DNA from: Microthrixaceae bacterium
Lineage (GTDB): Bacteria; Actinomycetota; Acidimicrobiia; Acidimicrobiales; Iamiaceae
DNA: 64,000 nucleotides
Direction of reading: 5' to 3'
Assembly (NCBI GenBank): GCA_016702505.1
Contig: JADJDU010000007.1
Coordinates: forward strand, 1-64,000
The position numbers and the translations under genes are program-made. The notes beneath the pieces are model-generated. The model saw nothing but the letters and a program-made list of their open reading frames with translations, was not told the origin of the DNA and ran no database searches. Positions 23,157 through 32,336 of this stretch are shown here, in pieces (position 1 is the first letter of the stretch; every line of letters starts with the position of its first letter).

Positions 23157-24839
23157 GTGACCGCCTCCGACGATCTGGCTGACCTGACCGACCGCTACTG
23201 GGAGCATCGGCTCACCACCAGCCCGCTGTTCGCCGCCTTCCTCGGCGATCACCGTTTCGACGACCGGGCCGACGACTTGAGCGAGGCAGCCGAGGCCGCC
23301 ACCCTCCAGGCGTTGGCCACCTTCCGCACCGAGGCCGCCGCGATCCCGGTCCAGGACCTCGACGAGACCGACCGCACCACCGTCGAGCTCCTGATCGGTG
23401 AGCTCGACGAGTCGATGGCGGCCATCGACGCCGGCCTCGTCGAGCTGATGTCGGACCAGATGCAGGGGGTCCACGCCGACCTGCTCACCATGGCCGGTCA
23501 GCTCTCGGTTCCCGACGTCGACCACACCGCCGCCGCCGTCACCCGGATCGGGGCGATGGCCACCATGTTGGATCAGGCCGCGGTTCGGTTCCGCGCCGGG
23601 CTGGCCCGAGGCCGCACTCCGGCTCGGATCAACGTGGAACGGTCGCTCAACCAGATCGACGGGTACCTGGCCTCACCGCTGGACAGCGACCCCTTCGCCG
23701 CCATCGCCGGGCCTGCGGACTGGGATGGCGAAGCCGAGTGGCGGGCCGATCTCCGCCACGCGGTGGAGATCGGCCTGCGCCCGGCCTTCGCCCGCTACCG
23801 CCAGGTCCTGGCCGATGAGCTCCTCGGGGTGGCCCGCCCCGATGATCGGGCCGGACTGAGCTGGATCCCAGGTGGCGACGACCTGTACCTCACGCTGATC
23901 CGCATGCACACCGGGCTGGACCTGAGCCCCGAGGAACTGCACCGCGTCGGGCTTCACGAGGTCACCGAGGTCCTGCCCGACCAGTACCGAGAGATCGGGC
24001 ATCGCCTGTTCGGCACCGAGGACCTGCCCGAGATCTTCGATCACCTCCTCCACGACCTCGACCTGCGCTACCGCGACGGCGAGGAGATCCTGGCCCACGC
24101 CCAGCAATGCCTGGACGATGCCACCGCGGCCATGGGCGCGTGGTTCGGGATCGTGCCCGAAGCGCCGTGCAAGCTCACCCCCATCCCCGACTACCTGGCC
24201 GCCGACGCTCCCGCCGCCTACTACACGCCGCCAGCACCCGACGGCAGCCGTCCCGGCGAGTACCACGTCAACCTGCACGACCCCACCGGCCGGGCCCGGG
24301 CCGAGACGGCCTCGATCGCCTACCACGAGGCCATTCCCGGCCATCACCTACAACTGGCCATCGCCGCGGAGCGGACGGCCCTGCCGGCGTTTCGGCGCCT
24401 GTCTTGGGGACACACCGCCTACGTCGAAGGGTGGGCCCTCTACACCGAACGCCTGGCCGTCGAGATGGGCCTGTACCGCTCCGACCTGGACCGCCTCGGC
24501 ATGCTGGCCAGCGACTCGTGGCGGGCCTGCCGCCTGGTGGTCGACACCGGCCTCCACGCCTTCGGCTGGTCCCGTCAACAGGCCATCGACTTCATGGTGG
24601 ACCATGCGCCGGTCACCCGAGACGAGATCGAGACCGAAGTGGACCGCTACATCGGCATGCCCGGCCAGGCCCTGGCCTACAAGGTCGGCCAGCGCGAGAT
24701 CCTCCGGCTGCGATCCGTCGCCGAAGACCGGCTGGGCGACAGCTTCTCGCTACCCGATTTCCACGACGTCGTCCTCGGTGCGGCCACCGTCAGCCTTCCC
24801 GTTCTGGCCCGGCGGGTCGAGGCCTGGGCCCAGGGCTGA
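23157..24839 (+). CDS. DUF885 family protein (putative metallopeptidase)
   Basis: 560 residues from GTG 23157. It belongs to the DUF885 family, thought to be zinc peptidase-like. The expected metal motif is YHEAIPGHHLQLA at about residues 388-400, with another acidic residue downstream in YVEGWALYTERLA. The C-terminal part (GQALAYKVGQREILRLR) is also typical. No signal peptide. The peptide substrate is not known. It converges with the decarboxylase-like gene at 24852 with 12 bases between the stops. Confidence 0.85.
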   Translation: MTASDDLADLTDRYWEHRLTTSPLFAAFLGDHRFDDRADDLSEAAEAATLQALATFRTEAAAIPVQDLDETDRTTVELLIGELDESMAAIDAGLVELMSDQMQGVHADLLTMAGQLSVPDVDHTAAAVTRIGAMATMLDQAAVRFRAGLARGRTPARINVERSLNQIDGYLASPLDSDPFAAIAGPADWDGEAEWRADLRHAVEIGLRPAFARYRQVLADELLGVARPDDRAGLSWIPGGDDLYLTLIRMHTGLDLSPEELHRVGLHEVTEVLPDQYREIGHRLFGTEDLPEIFDHLLHDLDLRYRDGEEILAHAQQCLDDATAAMGAWFGIVPEAPCKLTPIPDYLAADAPAAYYTPPAPDGSRPGEYHVNLHDPTGRARAETASIAYHEAIPGHHLQLAIAAERTALPAFRRLSWGHTAYVEGWALYTERLAVEMGLYRSDLDRLGMLASDSWRACRLVVDTGLHAFGWSRQQAIDFMVDHAPVTRDEIETEVDRYIGMPGQALAYKVGQREILRLRSVAEDRLGDSFSLPDFHDVVLGAATVSLPVLARRVEAWAQG

Positions 24840-24851
24840 AGGTTCGTCCGC

Positions 24852-25555
24852 TCAGACCACGACCGGACGCCCGAGTTGGAACGTCCCGGCCAGGCCGGTT
24901 CCCCACGTGGCCATGTCTGGCGCTGAGGGCAAGCCCAGGCTGCGCAGCTCGTCACCGATGATGTCGGCGCCTAGTTCGATCACCACGTCGGACGGATCGA
25001 TGAGCCCCGTTCCCAGGTCCAACGACAACGGGGTCTCGTAGGCGACTCCGTTCAGGTAGGAGTAGCTGACCGTCTCCACCGGGCTGGCGTCTCCCATCGG
25101 TTCAACGGCCGGGAACGAGACCGACATCACCAACTCACCGTGGCGGTGCATGGCGAAGGTGACCCGTCCGTCGGCGTCCACCCGAGACAGGTCCTCGACC
25201 GTCTTGGGGAAGCCCATCACCTCGTTGCCTGCCTGGCACGTGAACTCCTGATCCACCGGCATGCGGTACACGAACGACCCGATCAGGTCCTCGGGCGCCC
25301 CGACCGGGCGGGCCAGGAAGCCCAGGTTCAACTCCAGGTAGTCACCCCACGGGTTCTGGTGGTAGTCGACGAGGGCCAGCACGAACTGGGCCACGCCGCC
25401 ACCGATGTCGACCACCTCGAAACGATCGCCGGGTAGCAGGGCCTGGGCGGCGGAGGCAGGAACCGAGAACACCATGGTGGCGGCGTCCATCTCCCACCCC
25501 ATGGGAAAGGGATGGTCCGCCCCTGGATCTCGCCCCACACTGTTGGTTCGGTCAC
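24852..25555 (-). CDS. Acetoacetate-decarboxylase-like protein (one apparent frameshift)
   Basis: About 234 residues once one base is added near 25503-25505 (minus-strand CCC before ATGGGG). That joins the N-terminal VTEPTVWGEIQGRTIPFP (GTG 25555) to GWEMDAATMVFSVPAS in the main frame. The family uses an active-site Lys that forms a Schiff base; the candidate is in GNEVMGFPKTVEDL. It may decarboxylate acetoacetate or, as with many divergent members, act in secondary metabolism. Without the correction the protein could start at the internal ATG in GWEMD, losing about 18 residues. It is divergent from the P450 gene. Confidence 0.78.
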
Positions 25556-25690
25556 GGCTTCGCCCCTTGCTAGATCGACAGGACCGCCAGTGAAGCACGT
25601 CGTCACCACCCCGAGGCGACCGACAGTCAATAACGGGTGTTACGGTCAAGGTCGTGCCACGGGTTCGCACCGGGCTGCAAGGGGAAACCG
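25556..25690. promoter_or_regulatory. Divergent promoter region, decarboxylase-like gene and P450
   Basis: A 135-base gap between two divergently read genes, so at least two promoters are expected. It holds a short inverted repeat TAAC-GGGT-GTTA around 25631-25642, about 50 bases before the P450 start, in a region richer in A/T than its surroundings. I cannot assign a regulator. Confidence 0.35.
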
Positions 25691-26932
25691 ATGACCGACC
25701 TGGATTCTGGGCCCAAGGACTGGGCCACGGAGTTCGACCACACCCAAGACGACTACGCCGCCGACGCTCCGGCGATATGGGACGAACTGCGCCAACGGTG
25801 CCCGGTGGCCCATTCCGACGCCCACGGCGGGGTGTGGCTACCCACCAGGCACGCCGACGTGTCCGCCGTCGCCAACGACACCGAACGGTTCAGTTCAGAG
25901 GGGGTGATCGTCAACCGGTGGAAGCCTTCGGGCCTCGCCCCCATGGGCTACGCGCCGCCCATCACCTCCGATCCGCCGTTCCACGCCGATGCCCGCCGGC
26001 TGCTGCTACCCGCCTTCGCTCCCCGCCAGGTCGATCGCTGGGAGGAAGCCACCCGCCGGACGTGCCGGGAACTGCTCGACGAGTTGCTCGATGGGCTCGG
26101 ACCCGACGGTGTCGTAGATGCCGCCACCGCCTACGCCCAACACATCCCGGTACGGGTCATCGCCGAGATGTTGGGCCTGCCCCGCGAAGACGGCGACCGC
26201 TTCCGGCTCTTCATCCACCGGATCCTGGAGAAGCCGGGCGAGTACACCGACACCGTCGCTCCCGAGGACACCCTGGTCCACTACCTGAGCGAGGTGATCA
26301 GGGACCGTCGACGCCAACCCGAGCGGGACGACCTCATCGGCTTCCTGCTCAAGGCCGAGGTCGACGGCAAGCCGATCACCGACGAACACATCTTCGGATC
26401 CATCGCCCTGCTGCTGCTGGCCGGCATCGACACCACCTGGTCGGCCATCGGCTCGAGCCTCTGGCACCTGGCCCGCCACCCCGAGGATCGGGAACGACTT
26501 CGCACCGACTCCGAGGTGGCCCCTTTCGCCATCGAGGAGCTGTTGCGCTTCTACGCCCCGGTCACCATGGCCCGGATCGTGGCCGAAGGCGTGAACGACG
26601 CCACCATCGGCGAATGCCCGGTGGCAGAGCGGGATTGGGTGCTGTTGGCCTTCCCGGCCGCCAACCGAGACCCCGAAGCCTTCGACCGCGCTGACGAGTT
26701 CGTGATCGACCGGCAGAAGAATCGCCACCTCGCCTTCGGGCTCGGCATCCACCGGTGCCTCGGCTCGAACCTGGCCCGCATGGAGCTCCGGGTGGCGTTG
26801 GAGGAGTGGCTGGCCCGCATCCCCGACTTCGAACTGGCCGCCGACCACCCCACCGGGGTGCGGTGGTCCACCGGTCAAGTGCGCGGCCCCCGAGAGCTTC
26901 CCCTACGGATCCGACCTGAGGAGGTTCGGTGA
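25691..26932 (+). CDS. Cytochrome P450
   Basis: 413 residues from ATG 25691; a soluble bacterial P450 monooxygenase. The oxygen-activating I-helix is LLLAGIDTTWSAIG, the ExxR motif is EELLR, and the haem-thiolate loop is FGLGIHRCLGSNLARMEL with the ligand Cys near residue 356. Electron supply is likely the ferredoxin gene that overlaps its stop by four bases. The substrate is unknown; resemblance to steroid- and fatty-acid-type actinobacterial P450s is only general. Confidence 0.92.
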   Translation: MTDLDSGPKDWATEFDHTQDDYAADAPAIWDELRQRCPVAHSDAHGGVWLPTRHADVSAVANDTERFSSEGVIVNRWKPSGLAPMGYAPPITSDPPFHADARRLLLPAFAPRQVDRWEEATRRTCRELLDELLDGLGPDGVVDAATAYAQHIPVRVIAEMLGLPREDGDRFRLFIHRILEKPGEYTDTVAPEDTLVHYLSEVIRDRRRQPERDDLIGFLLKAEVDGKPITDEHIFGSIALLLLAGIDTTWSAIGSSLWHLARHPEDRERLRTDSEVAPFAIEELLRFYAPVTMARIVAEGVNDATIGECPVAERDWVLLAFPAANRDPEAFDRADEFVIDRQKNRHLAFGLGIHRCLGSNLARMELRVALEEWLARIPDFELAADHPTGVRWSTGQVRGPRELPLRIRPEEVR

Positions 26933-27126
26933 GGATCACCCTCGACTCCAACGCCTGCCAGGGCCACGGCCGCTGCTATGCCCTGGCGCCCGCCCTGTTC
27001 GACACCGACGACGAGGGGTACGCCGTGCTGCTCGTAGATGGCGAGGTACCGGCCGACCTGACCTCGGTCGCGCAGCTCGCCGCCGACAACTGCCCCGAGT
27101 ACGCCATCACCTGCCACAGGTCCTGA
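26929..27126 (+). CDS. Ferredoxin with CxxHxxC cluster motif
   Basis: 65 residues from GTG 26929, overlapping the P450 stop (GTGA). The cluster motif is CQGHGRC followed by NCPEYA near the C terminus, giving C-x2-H-x2-C and a distant Cys-Pro. Actinobacterial P450-linked ferredoxins of this kind replace the second Cys by another residue (here His), and those characterised hold a 3Fe-4S or an unusual 4Fe-4S cluster. It most likely passes electrons to the adjacent P450. No ferredoxin reductase gene is nearby. Confidence 0.9.
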   Translation: MRITLDSNACQGHGRCYALAPALFDTDDEGYAVLLVDGEVPADLTSVAQLAADNCPEYAITCHRS

Positions 27127-27189
27127 GGCCCCCAGCGCCGGGACCTTCTGCCCTGTCGGGGCCGCCGCCACGTCCACGACCATGGACCC

Positions 27190-28089
27190 ATGGACCTGAG
27201 CGTCCCCCCTGGGGCTGTCGTTGCCGGAATCGACGGATCGAAGGGGTCGCTGCGCGCCGCGCGCTGGGCCGCGGCCGAGGCCCAGATTTGGGGCCTGCCG
27301 CTGTGCCTGGTCCACGTCTGGTCCCCGCCTGTCGTCGACTGGCCCCTACCCACGGGGGCAGCTGCGTTCATACCGGAGAATCTCACCAGCCCGTCGCCGG
27401 CCATCCTCGACCAGGCCGAGGCCACCCTGCGCGCCGAGGCGGATCTGGACGGGATCGAGGTCCACAAGGTGGCCTTCCAAGGTCAAGCGGCCCAGCACCT
27501 GGTCGCCACGACCAAGGGTGCCCATGCCCTGGTCCTGGGAACCCGCGGGCTGGGCGGGTTCGCCGGCCTGCTCTTGGGCTCGGTGGTGTCGGCCTGCCTG
27601 CACCACGGCCGATCCCCGGTCGTCGCCGTCGGTGGTGACCTGGTGTTGCCCGGCGAGGCCCCGGTGGTGGTGGGGGTCGACTCATCGCCGGGTTCACACG
27701 CGGCCCTGCGATGGGCGGCCTCGGAGGCCGTTCGCCAGAAGGTGCTCTTGCGGGTGGTTCACGGTTGGGACCCCGGTGCGGTCATCCCACCCGGGCCCCA
27801 GGCCTTCGGGCCCCTCGACGAAGAGGAGTTCGCTCTGGCCGCGGACCGGTTCCTCAACGCCCTCGTCGACGACGAGTTGGCCGACATGGAAGCCCGACCC
27901 GAGGTCGAATGCCTGAGCGTGGCCGCGCCTGCCGCCGAAGCCCTCCTGTGGGAGGCCCGCAACGCATCGCTGCTGGTGGTAGGCACCCGGGGACGCGGCG
28001 GCTTCGCCGGTCTCCTCCTCGGTTCGGTCAGCCGCCAGTGCGCCAACTACGCGCCGTGCCCGGTGGCGGTCGTTCCCCACCTGAGCTGA
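27190..28089 (+). CDS. Universal stress protein with two UspA domains
   Basis: 299 residues. Two Usp domains in tandem: residues about 9-150 (VVAGIDGSKGSLRAARWAA, LGTRGLGGFAGLLLGSV) and about 157-297 (VVGVDSSPGSHAALRWAA, VGTRGRGGFAGLLLGSVSRQ). Both have the G-x2-G-x9-G(S/T) ATP-binding pattern. It acts in the cytoplasm as an ATP-binding stress or energy sensor. It converges on the PEP synthase gene, and its neighbours include a CBS-domain gene, a pairing often seen in actinobacterial low-oxygen or energy-stress regions. Confidence 0.9.
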   Translation: MDLSVPPGAVVAGIDGSKGSLRAARWAAAEAQIWGLPLCLVHVWSPPVVDWPLPTGAAAFIPENLTSPSPAILDQAEATLRAEADLDGIEVHKVAFQGQAAQHLVATTKGAHALVLGTRGLGGFAGLLLGSVVSACLHHGRSPVVAVGGDLVLPGEAPVVVGVDSSPGSHAALRWAASEAVRQKVLLRVVHGWDPGAVIPPGPQAFGPLDEEEFALAADRFLNALVDDELADMEARPEVECLSVAAPAAEALLWEARNASLLVVGTRGRGGFAGLLLGSVSRQCANYAPCPVAVVPHLS

Positions 28090-28124
28090 AGGTTCGAGCC
28101 CACTAGCTGGGACCGCCGCCGAGG

Positions 28125-30463
28125 TCAGCGGGGAGGGCGCCCGGCGGCGGCATCGAGGATGATCCGGTGCTCGGCCCGGCTCACGGTCCGGCGGGTGAGC
28201 TCGGCGACGCTGGGGTCCACCGACACCGAAGCGATGCCCCGACGGACCAGGTGTTCCACCAGCTTGGGATCGTTGGAGGCGGCCTGGCCGCACAACGAGG
28301 TGTGGAGACCGGCGGCCGAGGCCCGCTCCACGATCTGGTCGATGGCGTCCAGGACCGCCTCGTCCATGGTGTCGAACAGCTCGCTGCACACATCGGAATC
28401 CCGGTCGACGCCCAGCATCAGCTGGGTCAGGTCGTTGCTGCCGATCGAAACCCCGTGGATGCCGAGCTGCGCGTACTGCGGCAGCCAGTGCACCACCGAT
28501 GGGACCTCGGCCATGATCCAACGTTTCAGCTTGCGGTCTCGGCCCAGCGGGTGTTCGTCGATCTGTCGGAGGCAGGCCTCCAGCTCCCAACGGGTTCGCA
28601 CGAAGGGGATCATCAGATGAACGTTGGGGTAACGCTGGCGGACCGCCGCGATCACGTCCAGGTCGAGTCGGAACAGCTCGGGCTCGGTGACGTAGCGGAA
28701 GCACCCCCGATAGCCGATCATCGGGTTGCGTTCCTCGGCCTCCACCTCTCCCCCTTCGAGGCCACGGAACTCGTTGGAACGAAGGTCCACCGCCCGGTAG
28801 ATGACCGGCCGGGGGCTGAAGGCAGCGGCGATGCGTGACACTCCCGCGGCCATGGCCGACACGTAGTCCTGTCTCCGACCTTCGGCCAGCAGCCGAGACG
28901 GGTGGAGCCCTCCCAGGGCTTCGGTGATCATGAACTCGGCACGCAGGAGACCGACCCCGTCAACCGGAAGGGCAGCCACCCGCTCGGCATCGTCGGGAAC
29001 GGCCAGGTTCACGTACACCGCGGTGGCCGTGGTCTCGGTTGCGACGGCCGGGGACGGCGCATCCGGGGTCGAAGCGACCGACGCGGCGGTCAAAGACCTC
29101 GAGACGTCTCCCTCCAGCACAACACCGGCCCCGCCGTCGACGGTGACCAACTGGCGTCGACCAGATCGGTGGTGGCGCTACGAGCGGCCACCACCACCGG
29201 TCGGTGCAGCTCGCGCCCCACGATGGCGGCGTGGCAGGTGATCCCACCGTGGTCGGTGACGATGGCCCCGGCCCGGCGCAGCACCGGCAACCAGTCGGGG
29301 TCGGTCATGGCCGCCACCAAGATCTCCCCCTGCTCGAGGCGGTGGCCGTCACGTGGGGACTGGAGGATCCGAACCCGACCGGCCACCACACCGGGCCCGG
29401 CGGCCAGACCCGAAGCCAGCACCTTGGCCTGAGCGGAGGCCGTCGGCGAGGTTTGCCCGTCGGGCGTGTCACCAAGGGTGGTGATCGGCCGGGTCTGCAC
29501 CACGTAGAGGTCGTCTCCGGAGAAGGCCCACTCCATGTCCTGAGGCGAGCCGTAGTGGTCCTCTACCCGTCGGGCCAGCTCCCCCAGGGCTCGGAGCTGG
29601 GCATCGTTCAGCACCCGACCGCCTCCTTCTCCGATGGCCAGGACCTGGCGTTCCTGGCCATCGGCGGTACCGACCAGTCGTTCGACCTGATGACCGATGC
29701 GCGTTTCCAGCACCGTCAGGGAGTCCTTGGCCAGCACGTAGTTGTCGGGTTCGACCTGTCCTCCGACGACCACCTCGCCCAGACCCAGCGCCGCCTCGAT
29801 GACGATCCGGTTCCGGTCGGCGGTACGGGGGTCAGCGGTGAACATGACACCGGAACGATCCGACGGGACCATCTGCTGCACCACCACCGCCACCGAAGGT
29901 TCGTCGTGGTAGCCCTGGGCATCTCGGTAGGCGACGGCGCGCGGCGACCACAACGACGCCCAGCAACCGAGAACCGCGTCCACCAGGGCATCGGCGCCGA
30001 CGACGTTGGTGAAGCTCTCGTGTATCCCGGCAAAGGACATCGAGGCGGAGTCCTCGGCCGGGGCCGAGGACCGCACGGCCACCGCTACGTCGGGGCCGAG
30101 CCCGGCGTAGGCGCTCACCAGTTCGGTCCTCAGGTCGGCGGGGAGACCGGCCTTGTCGACCAGTTCGGTGCCAGCCTCGGCCAGCCGCCCGCATTCCTCG
30201 GCCAGCTCGCTCGGGCTCAGCCCTTGGCGGGGCTCGAGAGAAGCGGCGTCGTCGCGCAGTCCCGCGGCGGTCAACGCATCGAGGTAGGCCCCGTGCTCGA
30301 TCACGAAACCGGGGGGAACGGGCAACCCGGCCCTGGTCATCTCACCCAGGTTGGCTCCCTTACCACCCACCGCGTCGCTGTCCGAGAGCGTCAGGTCGGT
30401 GAACCAGAGGATCCGCGACGGGGCGACCGATGGTGAGGTGGTGATGTGGTCGGTCGCTGTCAT
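28125..30463 (-). CDS. ppsA: Phosphoenolpyruvate synthase (one apparent frameshift)
   Basis: About 779 residues after adding one base near 29149-29153. It makes PEP from pyruvate and ATP. The N-terminal ATP-grasp domain starts VGGKGANLGEMTRAGLPVPP; the phospho-histidine domain has GGITCHAAIVGRELHRPVVV. The C-terminal PEP/pyruvate barrel has LRAEFMITEALGGLHPSRL, GSNDLTQLMLGVDRDS and the catalytic Cys in SLCGQAAS. The break falls between the His domain and the barrel, and all active-site motifs survive. The ATG (30461-30463) overlaps the stop of the upstream gene (ATGA), so the pair is coupled. Confidence 0.88.
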
Positions 30464-30948
30464 CGGGTCTGTCCTGGTCGGTTCGGTGTTGACGAGCTGG
30501 TATCTGGCGCGGGACCCACCACATCGCGGTCTTCGTGATGACCCCACAGGGCGACCACGTCGACCACTTCAGTGTCGGGTGGGACCTCGGAACGGGCCGC
30601 AGCCACCGCGGTCGACACATCGGGTAAGACGGGAACACGTCGGCACAACCTTCGTAGCGCTCGGCGCTGATCGAGCCGGTCATCGACCAACCGGAACCGA
30701 TGCCATGTCGACACGGCTTCCAGCCGGAGCACGATCCAAGCCAGCTCGTCGGGCCCGACCTTCACCCGGCTCAAGTCCACGACCACCGGTCCTTCGCCGG
30801 GGGTCGACCCGATGATGTGGTCGGCGGCGTCATGGGCCGATGCTGTGGTCGGCACGGAACCAGCCACCGACACCACGGTCACCTGGAACTCGGTCTTCAC
30901 CACGACCTCGACTGCAGCCGTCTCAGCCCCCACATCCCAATGTTGCAC
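30460..30948 (-). CDS. Protein of unknown function, possibly STAS-like, coupled to ppsA
   Basis: 162 residues. The central part (GPVVVDLSRVKVGPDELAWI) alternates strand and helix in a way reminiscent of STAS (anti-sigma-antagonist) domains, but the usual phosphorylated Ser motif is not obvious. The C-terminal third is Pro/Ser/Thr-rich. The stop overlaps the ppsA start by three bases, suggesting co-translation and perhaps a role in controlling PEP synthase or the stress genes nearby. This role is inference. Confidence 0.5.
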   Translation of the reverse strand: MQHWDVGAETAAVEVVVKTEFQVTVVSVAGSVPTTASAHDAADHIIGSTPGEGPVVVDLSRVKVGPDELAWIVLRLEAVSTWHRFRLVDDRLDQRRALRRLCRRVPVLPDVSTAVAAARSEVPPDTEVVDVVALWGHHEDRDVVGPAPDTSSSTPNRPGQTR

Positions 30949-31041
30949 TCGTGCCTCCCTTCCGCAACAGGGACCAAGGTCATGCCCGAACAGTTACCTC
31001 GGTCCGTTGCCGACGATGCCGATCGGGGGCATCCTGGGGTC

Positions 31042-31539
31042 ATGAGCGCCTCACACGACATCGATGATCTCGACGACCTGGACTTCGACGACGACATGGG
31101 CGACGGTGCCTTGGGTGGGGGTGTCTCCCAGGCCGGGGCGCTCACCATCGCCACGCTCATCGACGGTCCCGTCACCCGCACTACCCCCGATGCCACCCTC
31201 TATGAGGTGGCCGCCCTGCTCGCCGCTGGCGACATCGGTGCCTTGGTGGTCGACGACGGCGGCGACGGCGAAGACGAGGCCACCGCGGTGGTGACCGAGC
31301 GGGACCTGATCCGCGCCTTGGCCAACCTGGCCGATCCGGCCGAGGTTCGGGTCCACAGCATCGCCAGCACCAACCTGGTGTGGTGCGACGTCACCGCCAC
31401 GGTGGCCGAGGTGGCCGAGCTCATGTCCGAGCGCTACCTGCGCCACGTTCTGGTGGAAGACGACGGAGACCTGGTGGGCATCGTGTCGGCCCGTGACCTG
31501 CTCGGCGTCTACGCCGCCTCGGAGGACTTGGAGGACTAG
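31042..31539 (+). CDS. CBS-domain pair protein
   Basis: 165 residues. An acidic N-terminal segment (DDLDDLDFDDDMGDG) precedes two CBS motifs: TRTTPDATLYEVAALLAAGD through VVTERDLIRALAN, and WCDVTATVAEVAELMSERYL through GIVSARDLLGVY. Such pairs bind adenine nucleotides and sense cell energy. With no enzyme domain attached it is a stand-alone sensor whose partner is unknown. It is divergent from the gene at 30460. Confidence 0.88.
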   Translation: MSASHDIDDLDDLDFDDDMGDGALGGGVSQAGALTIATLIDGPVTRTTPDATLYEVAALLAAGDIGALVVDDGGDGEDEATAVVTERDLIRALANLADPAEVRVHSIASTNLVWCDVTATVAEVAELMSERYLRHVLVEDDGDLVGIVSARDLLGVYAASEDLED

Positions 31540-31579
31540 CTGGCGCGCTGGCGGTTACCGGGTCAGCCATGATGGCGAC

Positions 31580-32254
31580 ATGACCGACCCGGGTCCCGAC
31601 GATGGCGTCGACCACCAAGAAGTGCCTCCCGGTCCCCGCTTCGACTCGTGGGATCTGGCCGCCGCCATCATCCTCAGCCTGGCCACGGTCGCCTCGGCGT
31701 GGAGCAGCTACCAGGCAGCCCGGTGGAGCAGTGCCTACTCCAAGGAGAGCCGGGCCTCCACCCGGTCGCTGTTCGAAGCCACCAAGCAGCACGACGTGGC
31801 CGGGCGCCAGCAGAGCATCGACGTCTCGACGTTCACCCTGTGGTTCGAGGCCACCGTCAAGGGCGACGACGCTCTGGCCGCTGAGGTGTCGGACCGGTTC
31901 CGGCCCGAGCTCCTCACGGCGTTCGAAGATTGGTGGCCACCCGGCCAGGATCGGTCCGACCTCCCGGCCGGCACCCCCATGGACATGGATTCCTACCGCC
32001 TCGCCGCTGCCGACGAGGTCGACCGGCTGGTGTCGGCAGCCGAGGACCACGCCACCACCGCCGATGAGGCCAGCCAGACCGGAGATCGGTTCGTTCTGAC
32101 CGCGGTGCTCTACGCCTCGGTCCTGTTTTTCGCCGGAATCGCCAGCAAGCTCTCAGACCCACGGTCCGAGCACTTGGCCGTGGGTCTCAGCGCCACCATG
32201 TTCGTGGTGGCCTCGGTGGTGGTGCTGACCCTGCCCCACCGATTCGGCTTCTGA
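31580..32254 (+). CDS. Membrane protein with large soluble loop, function unknown
   Basis: 224 residues from ATG 31580. One hydrophobic helix near residues 25-42 (LAAAIILSLATVASAWSSY), a charged, mainly helical loop of about 120 residues, and two helices at the end (FVLTAVLYASVLFFAGIAS, LSATMFVVASVVVLTLP). The arrangement resembles DUF4337-like membrane proteins; I do not know a function. It starts 40 bases after the CBS gene and may be in the same transcript. Confidence 0.65.
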   Translation: MTDPGPDDGVDHQEVPPGPRFDSWDLAAAIILSLATVASAWSSYQAARWSSAYSKESRASTRSLFEATKQHDVAGRQQSIDVSTFTLWFEATVKGDDALAAEVSDRFRPELLTAFEDWWPPGQDRSDLPAGTPMDMDSYRLAAADEVDRLVSAAEDHATTADEASQTGDRFVLTAVLYASVLFFAGIASKLSDPRSEHLAVGLSATMFVVASVVVLTLPHRFGF

Positions 32255-32275
32255 CCACCGCTCCCAAAACGGCAA

Positions 32276-32315
32276 CTGGCGTGGACCCACGTCACTGGGA
32301 CGGGATCCACGCCAG
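32276..32315. terminator. Bidirectional terminator candidate
   Basis: Perfect ten-base arms CTGGCGTGGA (32276-32285) and TCCACGCCAG (32306-32315) with a 20-base loop. They lie between the convergent membrane-protein gene (plus) and acyl-CoA dehydrogenase gene (minus). No strong T-run, which is common in high-GC actinobacteria. Confidence 0.65.
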
Positions 32316-32336
32316 CGGCAAAGCCGGATCGGTTGA

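Noticed and set aside
24118..25041. Long plus-strand frame rich in Pro, Arg and Thr opposite and beyond the DUF885 gene
   Set aside because: Composition is that of a shifted frame of high-GC DNA; the real gene in frame has the HEAIPGHH motif.
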